9,020 bases of DNA from FEN-680 sp036781505 (GTDB lineage: Bacteria; Actinomycetota; Geothermincolia; Fen-727; Anoxymicrobiaceae), in the NCBI GenBank assembly GCA_036781505.1, contig DAIQAV010000095.1, forward strand, positions 1 to 9,020, read 5' to 3'. Shown piece by piece: positions 1 through 6,318 of the stretch. The notes under the pieces were generated by a model. That model was not told the origin of the DNA, did not search any database, and worked only from the letters and a program-made list of their open reading frames with translations. Made by a program: the position numbers and the translations under genes. The stretch's first letter is position 1. Every line of letters begins with the position of its first letter.

Positions 1-1669
1 CGGTCGCGTGCAGCCCGACGGCCGGTCCGACCAGCGCGAGCAGGTCGAAGGGCGCCATGGGGAGGCCCAGCTCCACCATCGCCTCGTCGACTTCCTGCGG
101 CGTGTTCGAGCCGTCCACTATGGCGCTGGTGGTGCTCATCATCCTGATGAGGAGCCTGTTGACCAGGAAGCCAGGGGCGTCTTTCATCGCCACTACCGTC
201 TTCCTGATCTTCTTGGCCACCGCGCCGGCTGTCGCCATGGTCACGTCGTTGGTCTTCTTTCCCCTGATGATCTCGAGCAGCGGCAGCACCGCCACCGGGT
301 TGAAGAAGTGGAATCCAACAACGCGCTCGGGGTTCTTCAGCTTCGAGGCCATCTCGGTGATGGACAGCGATGAGGTGTTGCTGGCGAGTATGCAGGTCTC
401 GCTTACGACCTTCTCCACGTCGCCGAACACCTTCTGCTTGATGCCCATCTCCTCGAAAACGGCCTCGATCACGAAGTCGCAACCGCCGAAGTCAGTGTCA
501 TCGAGCGTGTAGGTCACAAGGCTCTTGAGGAAGCCGGCCTTGGCCGCGTCCATCCTGCCCTTGGCCACGACGGCGTCGAGCTGCGCCTCGATGTAGGACC
601 TGCACTTGTCCAGGAACTCCTGCTTGATGTCTTTCATCACGATAGGGACCTCGAGCCTCTGCAGGAACAGAAGCCCGAACTGCGAGGCCATCAGACCGGC
701 GCCGATGACGCCGACCTTGTTGACCGGCAGCGGCGGTACGGCCGGGATGCCGACCATCTGCTTGGCCCTGCGCTGGGTCAGGTCGAACGCGTATACCGAC
801 GCGCGAAGCTGGTCGCTCATTATGAGCTCGCCCAGCGTCTGGCTCTCCTGCTCGAAGCCTTCGTCCAGGCTCCACTTGGCCGAGCCCTCGATGAGGTCAC
901 ACGCCCTGTACGGCGCCATCGCGCCGCCGTGTACGCGCGCCTTCACGAACTCGCGCGCCGCCGCCACCTGCTCCTTGATCTTGGACAGGTCGGCGGGCTT
1001 GCGCTCTATCTTCTCTTCGCCGGTGATGATCTTCGCGAGCAGATCGACCGACTGGTCGAAGAACTCTACCGCCTCGTACAGCTTGTCGGCCAGGCCCATC
1101 TTGAAGGCCTTGGGCCCGTTTATCATGCGGTTGTTCTGCAGCGGGTTCTTGATGATCAGCTCGATGGCCCCTTCGGGCCCGATGAGCTTGGGAACGAGCT
1201 GCGTGCCGCCCCAGCCCGGAACGAGTCCGAGGAAGCACTCGGGCAGCGCGTAAGGCGCCGCGCCCTTGGATATGGTGCGGTAGTCACAGTACAGACCGAT
1301 CTCTACGCCGCCGCCCATGGCCGCGCCGTTGACGGCTGCAAGCGTCGGGACCTTCAGGTCCATGATGCGCTTGAACGCCGCGTGGCCCGACGTGCCGACT
1401 TCCTTGCCCTCGGCGACTGACTTTATCGCCGGGACTTCCATGAGGTTGGCGCCGACCGAGAAGATGAAAGTCTTGCCGGTCAGCATCAGGCCCTTGATGT
1501 CTTTGTCCAGATTGTCCATCGCTTCGTTGAGCGAGTCGATGGCGCCCTGGCCGAACGTGTTCGGCTTTTTGTAGTCGGCGCCGTTGTCCATCGTCATGAT
1601 GGCTATCTTGCCCGCCTTAGGGTGCTGGAAATATGTCACCTTGAACTGGGTTACTAACTCTTCGGCCAT
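1..1669 (-). CDS. fadB: FadB-like enoyl-CoA hydratase / 3-hydroxyacyl-CoA dehydrogenase, C-terminus cut by window edge
   Basis: This is a bifunctional beta-oxidation enzyme that hydrates enoyl-CoA and then oxidises 3-hydroxyacyl-CoA with NAD. The frame is open for 556 codons from ATG at 1669 to the left edge. E. coli FadB has about 729 residues, so roughly 170 are missing. Residues 1-290 form a crotonase domain: an oxyanion-hole loop around SVGANL (71-76) and two glutamates, E123 in GGGVEIG and E144 in LPECFLG, matching the catalytic pair of FadB. A Rossmann domain begins near residue 317 (NKVGVIGAGLMASQ). H454 in HFFNPV and E466 keep the His-Glu spacing of 12 found in E. coli FadB, and DAPGFLVNRL follows. 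The start is supported by AAAGGAGG at 1674-1681 on this strand. The gene lies 42 bases downstream of the thiolase, so the two are probably cotranscribed. Family assignment is firm; chain-length specificity cannot be read. Confidence 0.93.
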   Translation of the reverse strand, partial: MAEELVTQFKVTYFQHPKAGKIAIMTMDNGADYKKPNTFGQGAIDSLNEAMDNLDKDIKGLMLTGKTFIFSVGANLMEVPAIKSVAEGKEVGTSGHAAFKRIMDLKVPTLAAVNGAAMGGGVEIGLYCDYRTISKGAAPYALPECFLGLVPGWGGTQLVPKLIGPEGAIELIIKNPLQNNRMINGPKAFKMGLADKLYEAVEFFDQSVDLLAKIITGEEKIERKPADLSKIKEQVAAAREFVKARVHGGAMAPYRACDLIEGSAKWSLDEGFEQESQTLGELIMSDQLRASVYAFDLTQRRAKQMVGIPAVPPLPVNKVGVIGAGLMASQFGLLFLQRLEVPIVMKDIKQEFLDKCRSYIEAQLDAVVAKGRMDAAKAGFLKSLVTYTLDDTDFGGCDFVIEAVFEEMGIKQKVFGDVEKVVSETCILASNTSSLSITEMASKLKNPERVVGFHFFNPVAVLPLLEIIRGKKTNDVTMATAGAVAKKIRKTVVAMKDAPGFLVNRLLIRMMSTTSAIVDGSNTPQEVDEAMVELGLPMAPFDLLALVGPAVGLHAT

Positions 1670-1686
1670 CCTGCCTCCTTTCGAAA

Positions 1687-1704
1687 ACCCGCGCGTGCGC
1701 GGGT
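1687..1704 (-). other. Perfect 18-base palindrome (hairpin) between thiolase and fadB
   Basis: The palindrome acccgcgcgtgcgcgggt can fold into a 7-8 bp GC stem with a 2-4 base loop. On the coding strand it is followed by TTTT, then by the ribosome binding site of fadB. It sits in the 42-base gap between the thiolase stop (1712) and the fadB start (1669). It could be a weak or leaky terminator, an mRNA end-stabiliser that sets the ratio of the two proteins, or a modulator of fadB translation. The T-run is short, so full termination is unlikely. Confidence 0.5.
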
Positions 1705-1711
1705 CGTTGTC

Positions 1712-2841
1712 TTATTTCGCGTTTTCCCAGATAGTCGCCGCGCCCATGCCGAGCCCCACGCACAGTGTCGTGATGCCGTACTTCGCCTCGGGGTGCAGCT
1801 CGAACAGCTTCGCGAGTTGGGCGACCAGCCGGCCTCCCGAGGAGGCGAGCGGATGGCCGAACGCGATGGCGCCACCAAGCTGGTTCAGGCGCTTGTCCTT
1901 GTATCCTTCCATCTTGAACGCGTCTATGTATGCGAGGCACTGCACCGCGAACGCTTCGTTCAGCTCGATGAAGTCGAGGTCGTCGAATTTGAGCCCCGTG
2001 CGCTTGAGCACCTTCTCGGTCGCCGGGATCGGGCCCAGGCCCATGACCTCGGGGGCCACGCCGGCGTAAGCGAAGCCGGTAGCCTTCATCTTAGGCTGAA
2101 GGCCGAGCTTCNNNNNNNNNNTGGCACGCGCCCGCCCTGGCGGAACGGGAGCCGCAAGCCCTTCATGCTCTCGACAGTGGCTTCGGGCCGGGGCTGCTCG
2201 TCGGTGTCGGCGACCTTCCATCCCTCGCTCGACCAGACGGTCATGGGTATCAGGATGTCGTCGAAGTGGCCGGCGTCGAGGGCGGCCTTGGCCTTCTGCT
2301 GGCAGTAGACAGCGTACTCGTCGGCCATCTCGCGGGTCAGCTCGGGGTACATGTCGTGTATGTTCTCGGCGGTCATGCCCATGTTGAGCGCGCTGGGGTC
2401 GACCAGCTTCTCGGAGATGAACCGCGGGTTGGGGTCGGCGCCCTGACCCATGGGGTGGTGGCCCATGTGCTCCACGCCTCCGGCGATGATGGCGTCCGCC
2501 ATGCCCATGGCGATGGTGGCGACGCCGGCGTTGATGGCGGTCATTCCGCCCGCGCACATGCGGTCCACGGAATAGCCGGGCACGCTTGCCGGCAGCCCGG
2601 CCAGAATGGCGCTGGTACGACCCAGTGTCAGACCCTGGTCTCCGTTCTGCGTCGTCGCGCCCCATATGTTGTCATCGATCAGGGACGGGTCCACGTCGGG
2701 ATTCCTGTGAACGAGCGAACGGATGACTTTGACTACCATGTCATCCGCGCGAGTGAGCCCAAAAAACCCGTCCGGCCGGGCCTTGCCGAACGCGGTCCGG
2801 CAGGCGTCGACAAGATAGACTTCCTGTTGCTGTTTCGCCAT
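1712..2841 (-). CDS. fadA: Acetyl-CoA C-acyltransferase (3-ketoacyl-CoA thiolase), interrupted by assembly gap
   Basis: Thiolase cleaves 3-ketoacyl-CoA with CoA to give acetyl-CoA and a shortened acyl-CoA. Two segments are visible: 240 codons from ATG at 2841 down to 2122, and 132 codons plus TAA from 2110 to 1712. They lie in different frames across a run of 10 N. The catalytic cysteine is C96 (DRMCAGGM). The C-terminal segment has NEAF, the catalytic histidine in GGAIAFGHP and the second cysteine in TLCVGLG, so every usual active-site element is present. The missing block should hold the conserved Asn-Ala-Ser / Asp-Gly-Ala-Ala region of the family, about 25 residues, giving about 397 in total. 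The true gap must be 2 modulo 3 bases for the frames to join. AAAGGAGG at 2849-2856 supports the start. The sequence resembles actinobacterial thiolases of the type paired with FadB. Confidence 0.93.
2112..2121. other. Assembly (scaffold) gap of 10 N inside the thiolase gene
   Basis: Ten consecutive N separate the two halves of the thiolase. Ten is a common placeholder length. Family alignment suggests that about 70-80 bases are really missing, and frame continuity requires a length of 2 modulo 3. The codon next to the gap (CCA, Pro) stands where thiolases usually have Thr, so contig-end bases may be unreliable. Confidence 0.95.
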
Positions 2842-2917
2842 ACTGATTCCTCCTTTATTTAAGCCAGTTAACGGTCTTTTAGCACTTGCGACGTACCGCC
2901 CCGCCCTCGGAGCGGCC

Positions 2918-2930
2918 TTTATACAATATC
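2918..2930 (-). promoter_or_regulatory. Possible -10 region for the thiolase-fadB operon
   Basis: On the minus strand the stretch GATATTGTATAAA is an AT-rich island in GC-rich surroundings, about 75-90 bases upstream of the thiolase ATG. TATAAA or TATTGT could act as a -10 element. No convincing -35 hexamer is found at 16-18 bases, so this is only a candidate. The 10-base palindrome TTGAATTCAA at 2963-2972, just upstream, might be an operator but could be chance. Confidence 0.2.
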
Positions 2931-2978
2931 ACGCTCCCGGAGAAGTTCCCAAATAACTGACCTTGAATTCAAACTAGG

Positions 2979-3010
2979 AAGTGGAAAGTGGGGACAGGTA
3001 CTTTCTACTT
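2979..3010. repeat. Single hairpin module of the element: 11-bp stem, GGGGACAGGT loop
   Basis: AAGTGGAAAGT (2979-2989) pairs with ACTTTCTACTT (3000-3010), with one G-T wobble, leaving GGGGACAGGT as a 10-base loop. This appears to be the most complete single module in the block. The other copies retain the loop and one stem arm but have lost most of the other arm. Confidence 0.6.
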
Positions 3011-3173
3011 TTTTTCTACTTACGTGTCTCGAGAAGTCGGGGACAGGTACTTTCCACTTCTTTTTCTATTCTTTGATCGACGACGAGACCATCCGGTAGA
3101 AAAAGAAGTGGAAAGTACCTGTCCCCAGGTGTCATTGAAAGTAGAAAAAAAGTGGCAAGTACCTGTCCCCACT
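2987..3173. repeat. Outer inverted repeat arms, 35 bases with 2 mismatches
   Basis: The left arm is 2987-3021 and the right arm 3139-3173, reading as reverse complements with 2 mismatches in 35 positions. They enclose the inner perfect inverted repeat. Two of the three bases of the TAG stop codon of the neighbouring diguanylate cyclase gene (3172-3174) belong to the right arm. Confidence 0.75.
3039..3126. repeat. Inner inverted repeat, perfect 30-base arms with 28-base spacer
   Basis: Bases 3039-3068 and 3097-3126 are exact reverse complements over 30 positions, with a 28-base spacer (3069-3096). Both flanking positions mismatch, so the arms end cleanly. In RNA or as a cruciform this would be a very stable hairpin. 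Perfect identity suggests recent duplication, gene conversion or selection on structure. Confidence 0.85.
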
Positions 3174-4638
3174 ACTCGCGGAAGATGGCCTTGTTGCGAC
3201 CGGTCTCTTTGGCCTCGTATAGAGCCCCGTCGGCCTTGGCGATCATCTCCTGCCTGTCGTGGATGTCCATGCTGGGGTAGGTGGCCACGCCCTGGCTCAC
3301 GGTGACCTTGAGCCCGGCCTCGGTGCCCATGAACGTCGTCTCCTCCACCGACCGCCTGATCCTCTCGGCGGTCTGGTAGGCCTCCGGACCGTTGGTCTCG
3401 GGTAGCAGGACCGCGAACTCCTCGCCGCCATAGCGCGCCACGATGTCCATCGAGCGCAGGCAGCTCTTGATGAGCATCGCGAGCCCCTTGAGTATCTCGT
3501 CGCCGCAGAGGTGGCCGTAGGTGTCGTTGACCTTCTTGAAGTGGTCTATGTCCAGCATGATGAGGCTGAAGACGGTGTTGTAGCGGTCCGACCGCTTGTA
3601 CTCCTTCTCAAACAGCTCCTGGAAGAACCGGTGGTTGTATATCTTGGTGAGGCCGTCCGTTATGGCGAGCTGGCGCGCCGCCTCGTAGAGGCGCGCGTTG
3701 TCGATCACGATCGTCACCTGGTTCTGCACCAGCCCCAGTATGATCTGGGCGTTACGCACGAACGCCGGGCTCTGTGGCTGGAAGAACGCCATCAGCCCGA
3801 TGACCTTCTTCTGCGCCGTGAGGGGGATGAACACATGGGAGTACGGCCTGGGCTGCCCCTCCATCTGCTCCTTCATGTTCTCCTCGCCATACAGGCTCAC
3901 CTTGATCCGATCGGGGTTGCCGCCCACCTCCCAGCCGTAGGCACCGGCGAGCTCGAACACCTTGCTCTTGATCTCCCCGAGTGACTCGGTCCTGGTCGGC
4001 CGGTTCACCTGGACGACCATGTCCTCCTCCTCGAACATGAGCACCACGCCGAGGGCGTTGCCGACGACCCGCGCCATTATCTCGAGGACCGTGCTCACCG
4101 TCTCGCGGTAGTCCTGGCTGGCGCTCGCCAGCGAACCAAGCTCGTTCAGTATGGTCGACTCGAACAGCTTAGAGTCGAGGAGGTCGATGACCCTGCTGAA
4201 GACGCCCGACTCCTCCAGCACCTGCCGCGGCAGACCGGCGCGAGCCTCGGAGCCGCGCCTGGCCATCCCGGCCTCCATCTGCTCCTTGATCACGCCCAGC
4301 AGCTGATCGGGCTTGAACCCCTTGGTGACGTAGGCGTCGGCGCCGGTCTTGAGGCCCCAGAACTTGTCGCTCTGCTGGTCCCGCCCGGTGAGCATCACGA
4401 TCGGTATATCCCTGGTGATCTCGTCGTCCTTGAGCAACCTGCACACCTGATAGCCGTTGATCTTGGGCATCTCGACGTCCAGCACCACCAGGTCGGGCTC
4501 TTCGGCGTAGGCCTTGTTGATGGCCTCCAGCCCGTCCCAGGCGACACTCACGTCATAGTCCGCGTCCTGGAGTATCGCGGAGGTTATCTTGACAACGAGC
4601 CTGTTGTCGTCGGCGAGCAGTATCCTGCCTTCTGACAT
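3172..4638 (-). CDS. Response regulator with GAF-like and GGDEF domains (diguanylate cyclase)
   Basis: This 488-residue cytoplasmic protein probably makes cyclic di-GMP from two GTP when its receiver domain is phosphorylated. Residues 1-120 form a REC domain with acidic D10 and D11, phosphoacceptor D54 (VVLDVEMP), T84 and K106. Residues 165-318 look like a GAF sensor. Residues 325-488 form a GGDEF domain with D363 (LDIDHFK) and an intact GGEEF signature at 404-408. RSMD at 395-398, five residues upstream, is a complete RxxD inhibitory site, so product feedback is expected. No histidine kinase lies beside it. A GGAGG lies 11 bases upstream of the ATG at 4638, rather far. The TAG stop overlaps the repeat element, but the end (RNKAIFRE) is at the normal place for a GGDEF domain, so the protein does not look truncated. 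Confidence 0.93.
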   Translation of the reverse strand: MSEGRILLADDNRLVVKITSAILQDADYDVSVAWDGLEAINKAYAEEPDLVVLDVEMPKINGYQVCRLLKDDEITRDIPIVMLTGRDQQSDKFWGLKTGADAYVTKGFKPDQLLGVIKEQMEAGMARRGSEARAGLPRQVLEESGVFSRVIDLLDSKLFESTILNELGSLASASQDYRETVSTVLEIMARVVGNALGVVLMFEEEDMVVQVNRPTRTESLGEIKSKVFELAGAYGWEVGGNPDRIKVSLYGEENMKEQMEGQPRPYSHVFIPLTAQKKVIGLMAFFQPQSPAFVRNAQIILGLVQNQVTIVIDNARLYEAARQLAITDGLTKIYNHRFFQELFEKEYKRSDRYNTVFSLIMLDIDHFKKVNDTYGHLCGDEILKGLAMLIKSCLRSMDIVARYGGEEFAVLLPETNGPEAYQTAERIRRSVEETTFMGTEAGLKVTVSQGVATYPSMDIHDRQEMIAKADGALYEAKETGRNKAIFRE

Positions 4639-4690
4639 ACGGTTCCCAGCCTCCGGTGCTTTCCTACGAGTTTAGTGTCTATTTGCCTCG

Positions 4691-4720
4691 ATAATAATAA
4701 CAGTCCGGCACGCCAGTCCA
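4691..4720 (-). promoter_or_regulatory. Candidate sigma70-type promoter for the GGDEF regulator
   Basis: On the minus strand TGGACT (4715-4720; 4 of 6 to TTGACA) is followed after 18 bases by TATTAT (4691-4696; 5 of 6 to TATAAT). The predicted transcript would start near 4685, leaving a leader of about 46 bases before the ATG at 4638. The ATTATTATT run allows more than one register for the -10. Confidence 0.35.
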
Positions 4721-4889
4721 CCACTTCGGACAACGCGCCCGAACTGCCCATCGTCGGAACCCGTCCGGACCCCCGTGCGGCGTCGGACCCGCGGACCCGC
4801 TGCCGGGCCTCGCCCCCGCCCGATCCCGGGTGCGGCGGGTGCGTCGTCAGCTGGGCAACCCCGCGTGCCGTCGCGAATGATATCTCTCG

Positions 4890-4919
4890 TTGATAGGGAT
4901 TCGCTTCATGTAGTATTAT
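4890..4919 (+). promoter_or_regulatory. Probable sigma70/sigmaA promoter of the rightward operon
   Basis: TTGATA (4890-4895) and TATTAT (4914-4919) each match 5 of 6 consensus bases and are separated by 18 bases. They sit in an AT-rich island inside GC-rich sequence, upstream of the first rightward gene. Transcription would start near 4925-4927, giving a leader of about 73 bases. Confidence 0.6.
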
Positions 4920-4926
4920 TTTCGAA

Positions 4927-4976
4927 GACCGGCATCAGCCGAACGGCTAGCCGGTCGTTTATCTCGTGTACGACCG
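4927..4976 (+). promoter_or_regulatory. Leader RNA with two mutually exclusive hairpins
   Basis: Hairpin 1 pairs GACCGGC (4927-4933) with GCCGGTC (4950-4956), and inside it AGCCG (4937-4941) with CGGCT (4944-4948). Hairpin 2 pairs CGGTCGT (4952-4958) with ACGACCG (4970-4976) around an 11-base loop. They share 4952-4956, so only one can form at a time. Hairpin 1 would lie at the very 5' end of the transcript, and hairpin 2 ends four bases before the GAGGAG ribosome binding site (4981-4986). No terminator-like T-run follows. It may be a translational switch or simply a 5' stabilising stem; no known riboswitch class is recognised. Confidence 0.4.
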
Positions 4977-4998
4977 TTTCGAGGAGTGAAACCACAAG

Positions 4999-5337
4999 TT
5001 GCCACGGTACGATTATAAATGTAAGAAATGCGGCGAGTCCTTCGAGGCCACCCACGGAATCGGCGAGTCAGTGGAGTCCTGCGAGAAGTGCGGCGGGGAG
5101 GTCCGAAGGGTCTTCCACCCCATCGGCATAGTCTTCAAAGGGTCGGGATTCTACGCCACCGACTCCAAGAAGCCCGACAACAAGCCGGGCAAGCAGTACT
5201 CGGAGATCGCCGAAGAGCTGGACAAGCCGAAGTCGGACGAGAAGGGTAACGGCAAGGACAAAAAGAAGGACGCCAAGAAGTCCGACGACTCCAAGAAGTC
5301 CGACGACTCCAAGAAGGCCGAGAACACAGCATCCTGA
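4999..5337 (+). CDS. FmdB-family zinc ribbon protein with charged tail
   Basis: This is a 112-residue small protein of the FmdB/CxxC zinc ribbon family, often annotated as a putative regulatory protein; its molecular role is unsettled. Two CxxC pairs, C8-C11 and C28-C31, would bind one zinc in the first 40 residues. The family opening (MPxYxYxCxxCG) fits MPRYDYKCKKCG and fixes the start at the TTG codon 4999. GAGGAG (4981-4986) lies 12 bases upstream, a long spacing which, with TTG, suggests modest translation. From about residue 75 the protein becomes a Lys/Asp/Ser-rich disordered tail containing KKSDDS twice in tandem. It is the first gene after the rightward promoter and 94 bases ahead of the phosphorylase. 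Most family members lack such a long charged tail. Confidence 0.85.
   Translation: MPRYDYKCKKCGESFEATHGIGESVESCEKCGGEVRRVFHPIGIVFKGSGFYATDSKKPDNKPGKQYSEIAEELDKPKSDEKGNGKDKKKDAKKSDDSKKSDDSKKAENTAS
5275..5310 (+). repeat. Two tandem 18-base repeats in the FmdB-like coding region
   Basis: AAGAAGTCCGACGACTCC occurs at 5275-5292 and again, identically, at 5293-5310, encoding KKSDDS twice; a partial third unit (AAGAAG) follows. The identity suggests recent slippage duplication and potential length variation of the charged tail. Confidence 0.8.
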
Positions 5338-5431
5338 GGCCGGCCTCGGAGAGCCCGGCGCCCGTCACAGCTCGAAGCACGAGCGCACGTCCGCCTGAAT
5401 GGCATACCCGCATGCACTGGGAGGGGTCCGC

Positions 5432-6316
5432 ATGGGAGTGAGGGAGGACAAGAGTCCGATCGGGATAGTAGGCGGCAGCGGTCTGTACGACATCGCCGAC
5501 ATAGAGATCGACTCCAGGGTGAAGCTCGAGACGCCATACGGCGACCCGTCAGACGAGTACGTCATCGGCTTCCTTCAGGGCGTCAAAGTCATCTTCCTCA
5601 ACCGGCACGGCCCGGGTCACAAGATAACCGCACCGGGTGTGAACTTCCGAGCCAACGTCTACGGCTTCAAGGCTCTCGGGGCGCAGGTGCTCATCGGCGT
5701 GAGCGCCGTGGGCAGCATGCGCGAGGAACTCGCCCCGATGGACATCGTCATCCCCGACCAGATGATAGACCTGACCAAGTGCCGCGAGTCGAGCTTCTTC
5801 ATCGACACCCCGGCCATCCACGGCGGCATGGCCGACCCGTTCTGCAACGATCTGGGCGCGGCGCTGGCGGAGTGCGCCGGAAGCATCGGAGCGAACGTCA
5901 CGCTGGGCGGCACCTACCTGTGCATCGAGGGGCCCGCGTTCTCCACGCGCGCCGAGTCAAAGCTGTACCGCACCTGGGGTGTGGACGTCATCGGCATGAC
6001 AGCCGCCACCGAGGCCAAGCTGTGCAGGGAGGCCGAGGTCTGTTACTCGTCCATCTCACTGGTGACCGACTACGACTGCTGGAAAGAGGGCGCCGAGGAC
6101 GTGACCCTCGACATGATAATAGGGTACGTCCAGAAGAACGCCGAGATGGCCGGGCAGATAATCAGACAGGCCATCACGCGCGTACCCGACCTGACGAGCT
6201 GCGCGTGCCGCAGCGCGCTGGCTCCCGCCATAGCCACCAGCCACGAGCAGATCCCTGACGTCACGCGCAGGCGGCTGCGCGTCCTGCTCGAAAAATACCT
6301 GCCGGTCAAGGACTAG
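5432..6316 (+). CDS. mtnP: S-methyl-5'-thioadenosine phosphorylase (MTAP/PNP family)
   Basis: This enzyme probably splits 5'-methylthioadenosine, a by-product of S-adenosylmethionine use, with phosphate into adenine and 5-methylthioribose-1-phosphate in the cytoplasm. The 294-residue protein has GGSGLY (14-19), RHG (58-60) and SAVGS (91-95), which form the phosphate site in this family, then IEGPAFSTRAES (165-176), GMT (188-190) and TDYDCW (212-217). The TDYD aspartates favour a 6-amino purine, so MTA (or adenosine) fits better than inosine or guanosine. Human MTAP has NMT where this has GMT. I chose ATG 5432 because GGGAGGGG lies 5 bases upstream. An in-frame ATG at 5399 has no ribosome binding site and would add 11 residues unlike the family. 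The PfkB kinase starts 2 bases after its stop. A methylthioinosine or other purine nucleoside phosphorylase is the main alternative. Confidence 0.9.
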   Translation: MGVREDKSPIGIVGGSGLYDIADIEIDSRVKLETPYGDPSDEYVIGFLQGVKVIFLNRHGPGHKITAPGVNFRANVYGFKALGAQVLIGVSAVGSMREELAPMDIVIPDQMIDLTKCRESSFFIDTPAIHGGMADPFCNDLGAALAECAGSIGANVTLGGTYLCIEGPAFSTRAESKLYRTWGVDVIGMTAATEAKLCREAEVCYSSISLVTDYDCWKEGAEDVTLDMIIGYVQKNAEMAGQIIRQAITRVPDLTSCACRSALAPAIATSHEQIPDVTRRRLRVLLEKYLPVKD

Positions 6317-6318
6317 CC

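Larger units (their letters stand above)
2978..3173. repeat. Nested inverted-repeat element with four GGGGACAGGTAC modules (REP/MITE-like)
   Basis: Four copies of a roughly 30-base unit starting GGGGACAGGTACTT and running into a T-rich tail lie in the order forward (2990-3019), forward (3039-3068), reverse (3097-3126), reverse (3141-3170). The block is a near-symmetrical palindrome centred near 3081 and is clearly AT-richer than its flanks. A 12-base fragment at 2978-2989 is identical to 3105-3116 and looks like a fifth, truncated copy in the opposite sense. The right end stops within the stop codon of the response-regulator gene. No transposase is encoded here. Non-autonomous REPIN- or MITE-like origin is inferred from the structure; a role in mRNA 3'-end protection or termination is also possible. 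Confidence 0.8.
4639..4998. other. Divergent intergenic region between the GGDEF regulator and the FmdB operon
   Basis: This 360-base region separates genes read in opposite directions. It has three parts: an AT-rich stretch near 4670-4700 with a leftward promoter candidate, a very GC-rich stretch at about 4740-4870 with repeated CGGACCC words and no gene I can support, and a second AT-rich stretch at 4876-4925 with a rightward promoter followed by leader hairpins. Short open frames here lack ribosome binding sites and family resemblance. Confidence 0.7.

Noticed and set aside
8..1574. Several open frames on the plus strand opposite fadB (for example 57-512, 606-1253, 929-1420)
   Set aside because: They are antisense to a continuous frame with intact catalytic motifs, show Arg/Ser-rich shadow composition typical of GC-rich DNA, and resemble no family.
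2963..2972. Palindrome TTGAATTCAA upstream of the thiolase as a fatty-acid regulator operator
   Set aside because: Ten bases of palindrome without flanking symmetry or a second site is too little to call an operator.
3039..3126. Conventional intrinsic terminator
   Set aside because: The stem is very long with a 28-base loop and is not followed by a T-run on either strand; it may still affect termination, but it is not the standard form.
2978..3173. CRISPR array
   Set aside because: The repeats are in both orientations, irregularly spaced and mutually complementary, without unique spacers of constant length.
2988..3305. A 105-codon plus-strand open frame across the repeat block and the end of the GGDEF gene
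   Set aside because: It is made of the inverted repeats plus antisense of a real gene and has no ribosome binding site.
4675..5131. Short plus-strand open frames in the divergent intergenic region (4675-4893 and 4775-5131)
   Set aside because: They are Pro/Arg/Ser-rich, lack ribosome binding sites, and the second runs out of frame through the promoter, leader and FmdB gene.
5336..5347. 12-base palindrome GAGGCCGGCCTC overlapping the FmdB-like stop codon, as a terminator
   Set aside because: The stem would be only 4 bp with a 4-base loop and no T-run; GC-rich palindromes of this size arise easily by chance here.
5399..5431. Upstream ATG (5399) as the phosphorylase start
   Set aside because: There is no ribosome binding site before it, whereas ATG 5432 has GGGAGGGG at good spacing and matches the family N-terminus.
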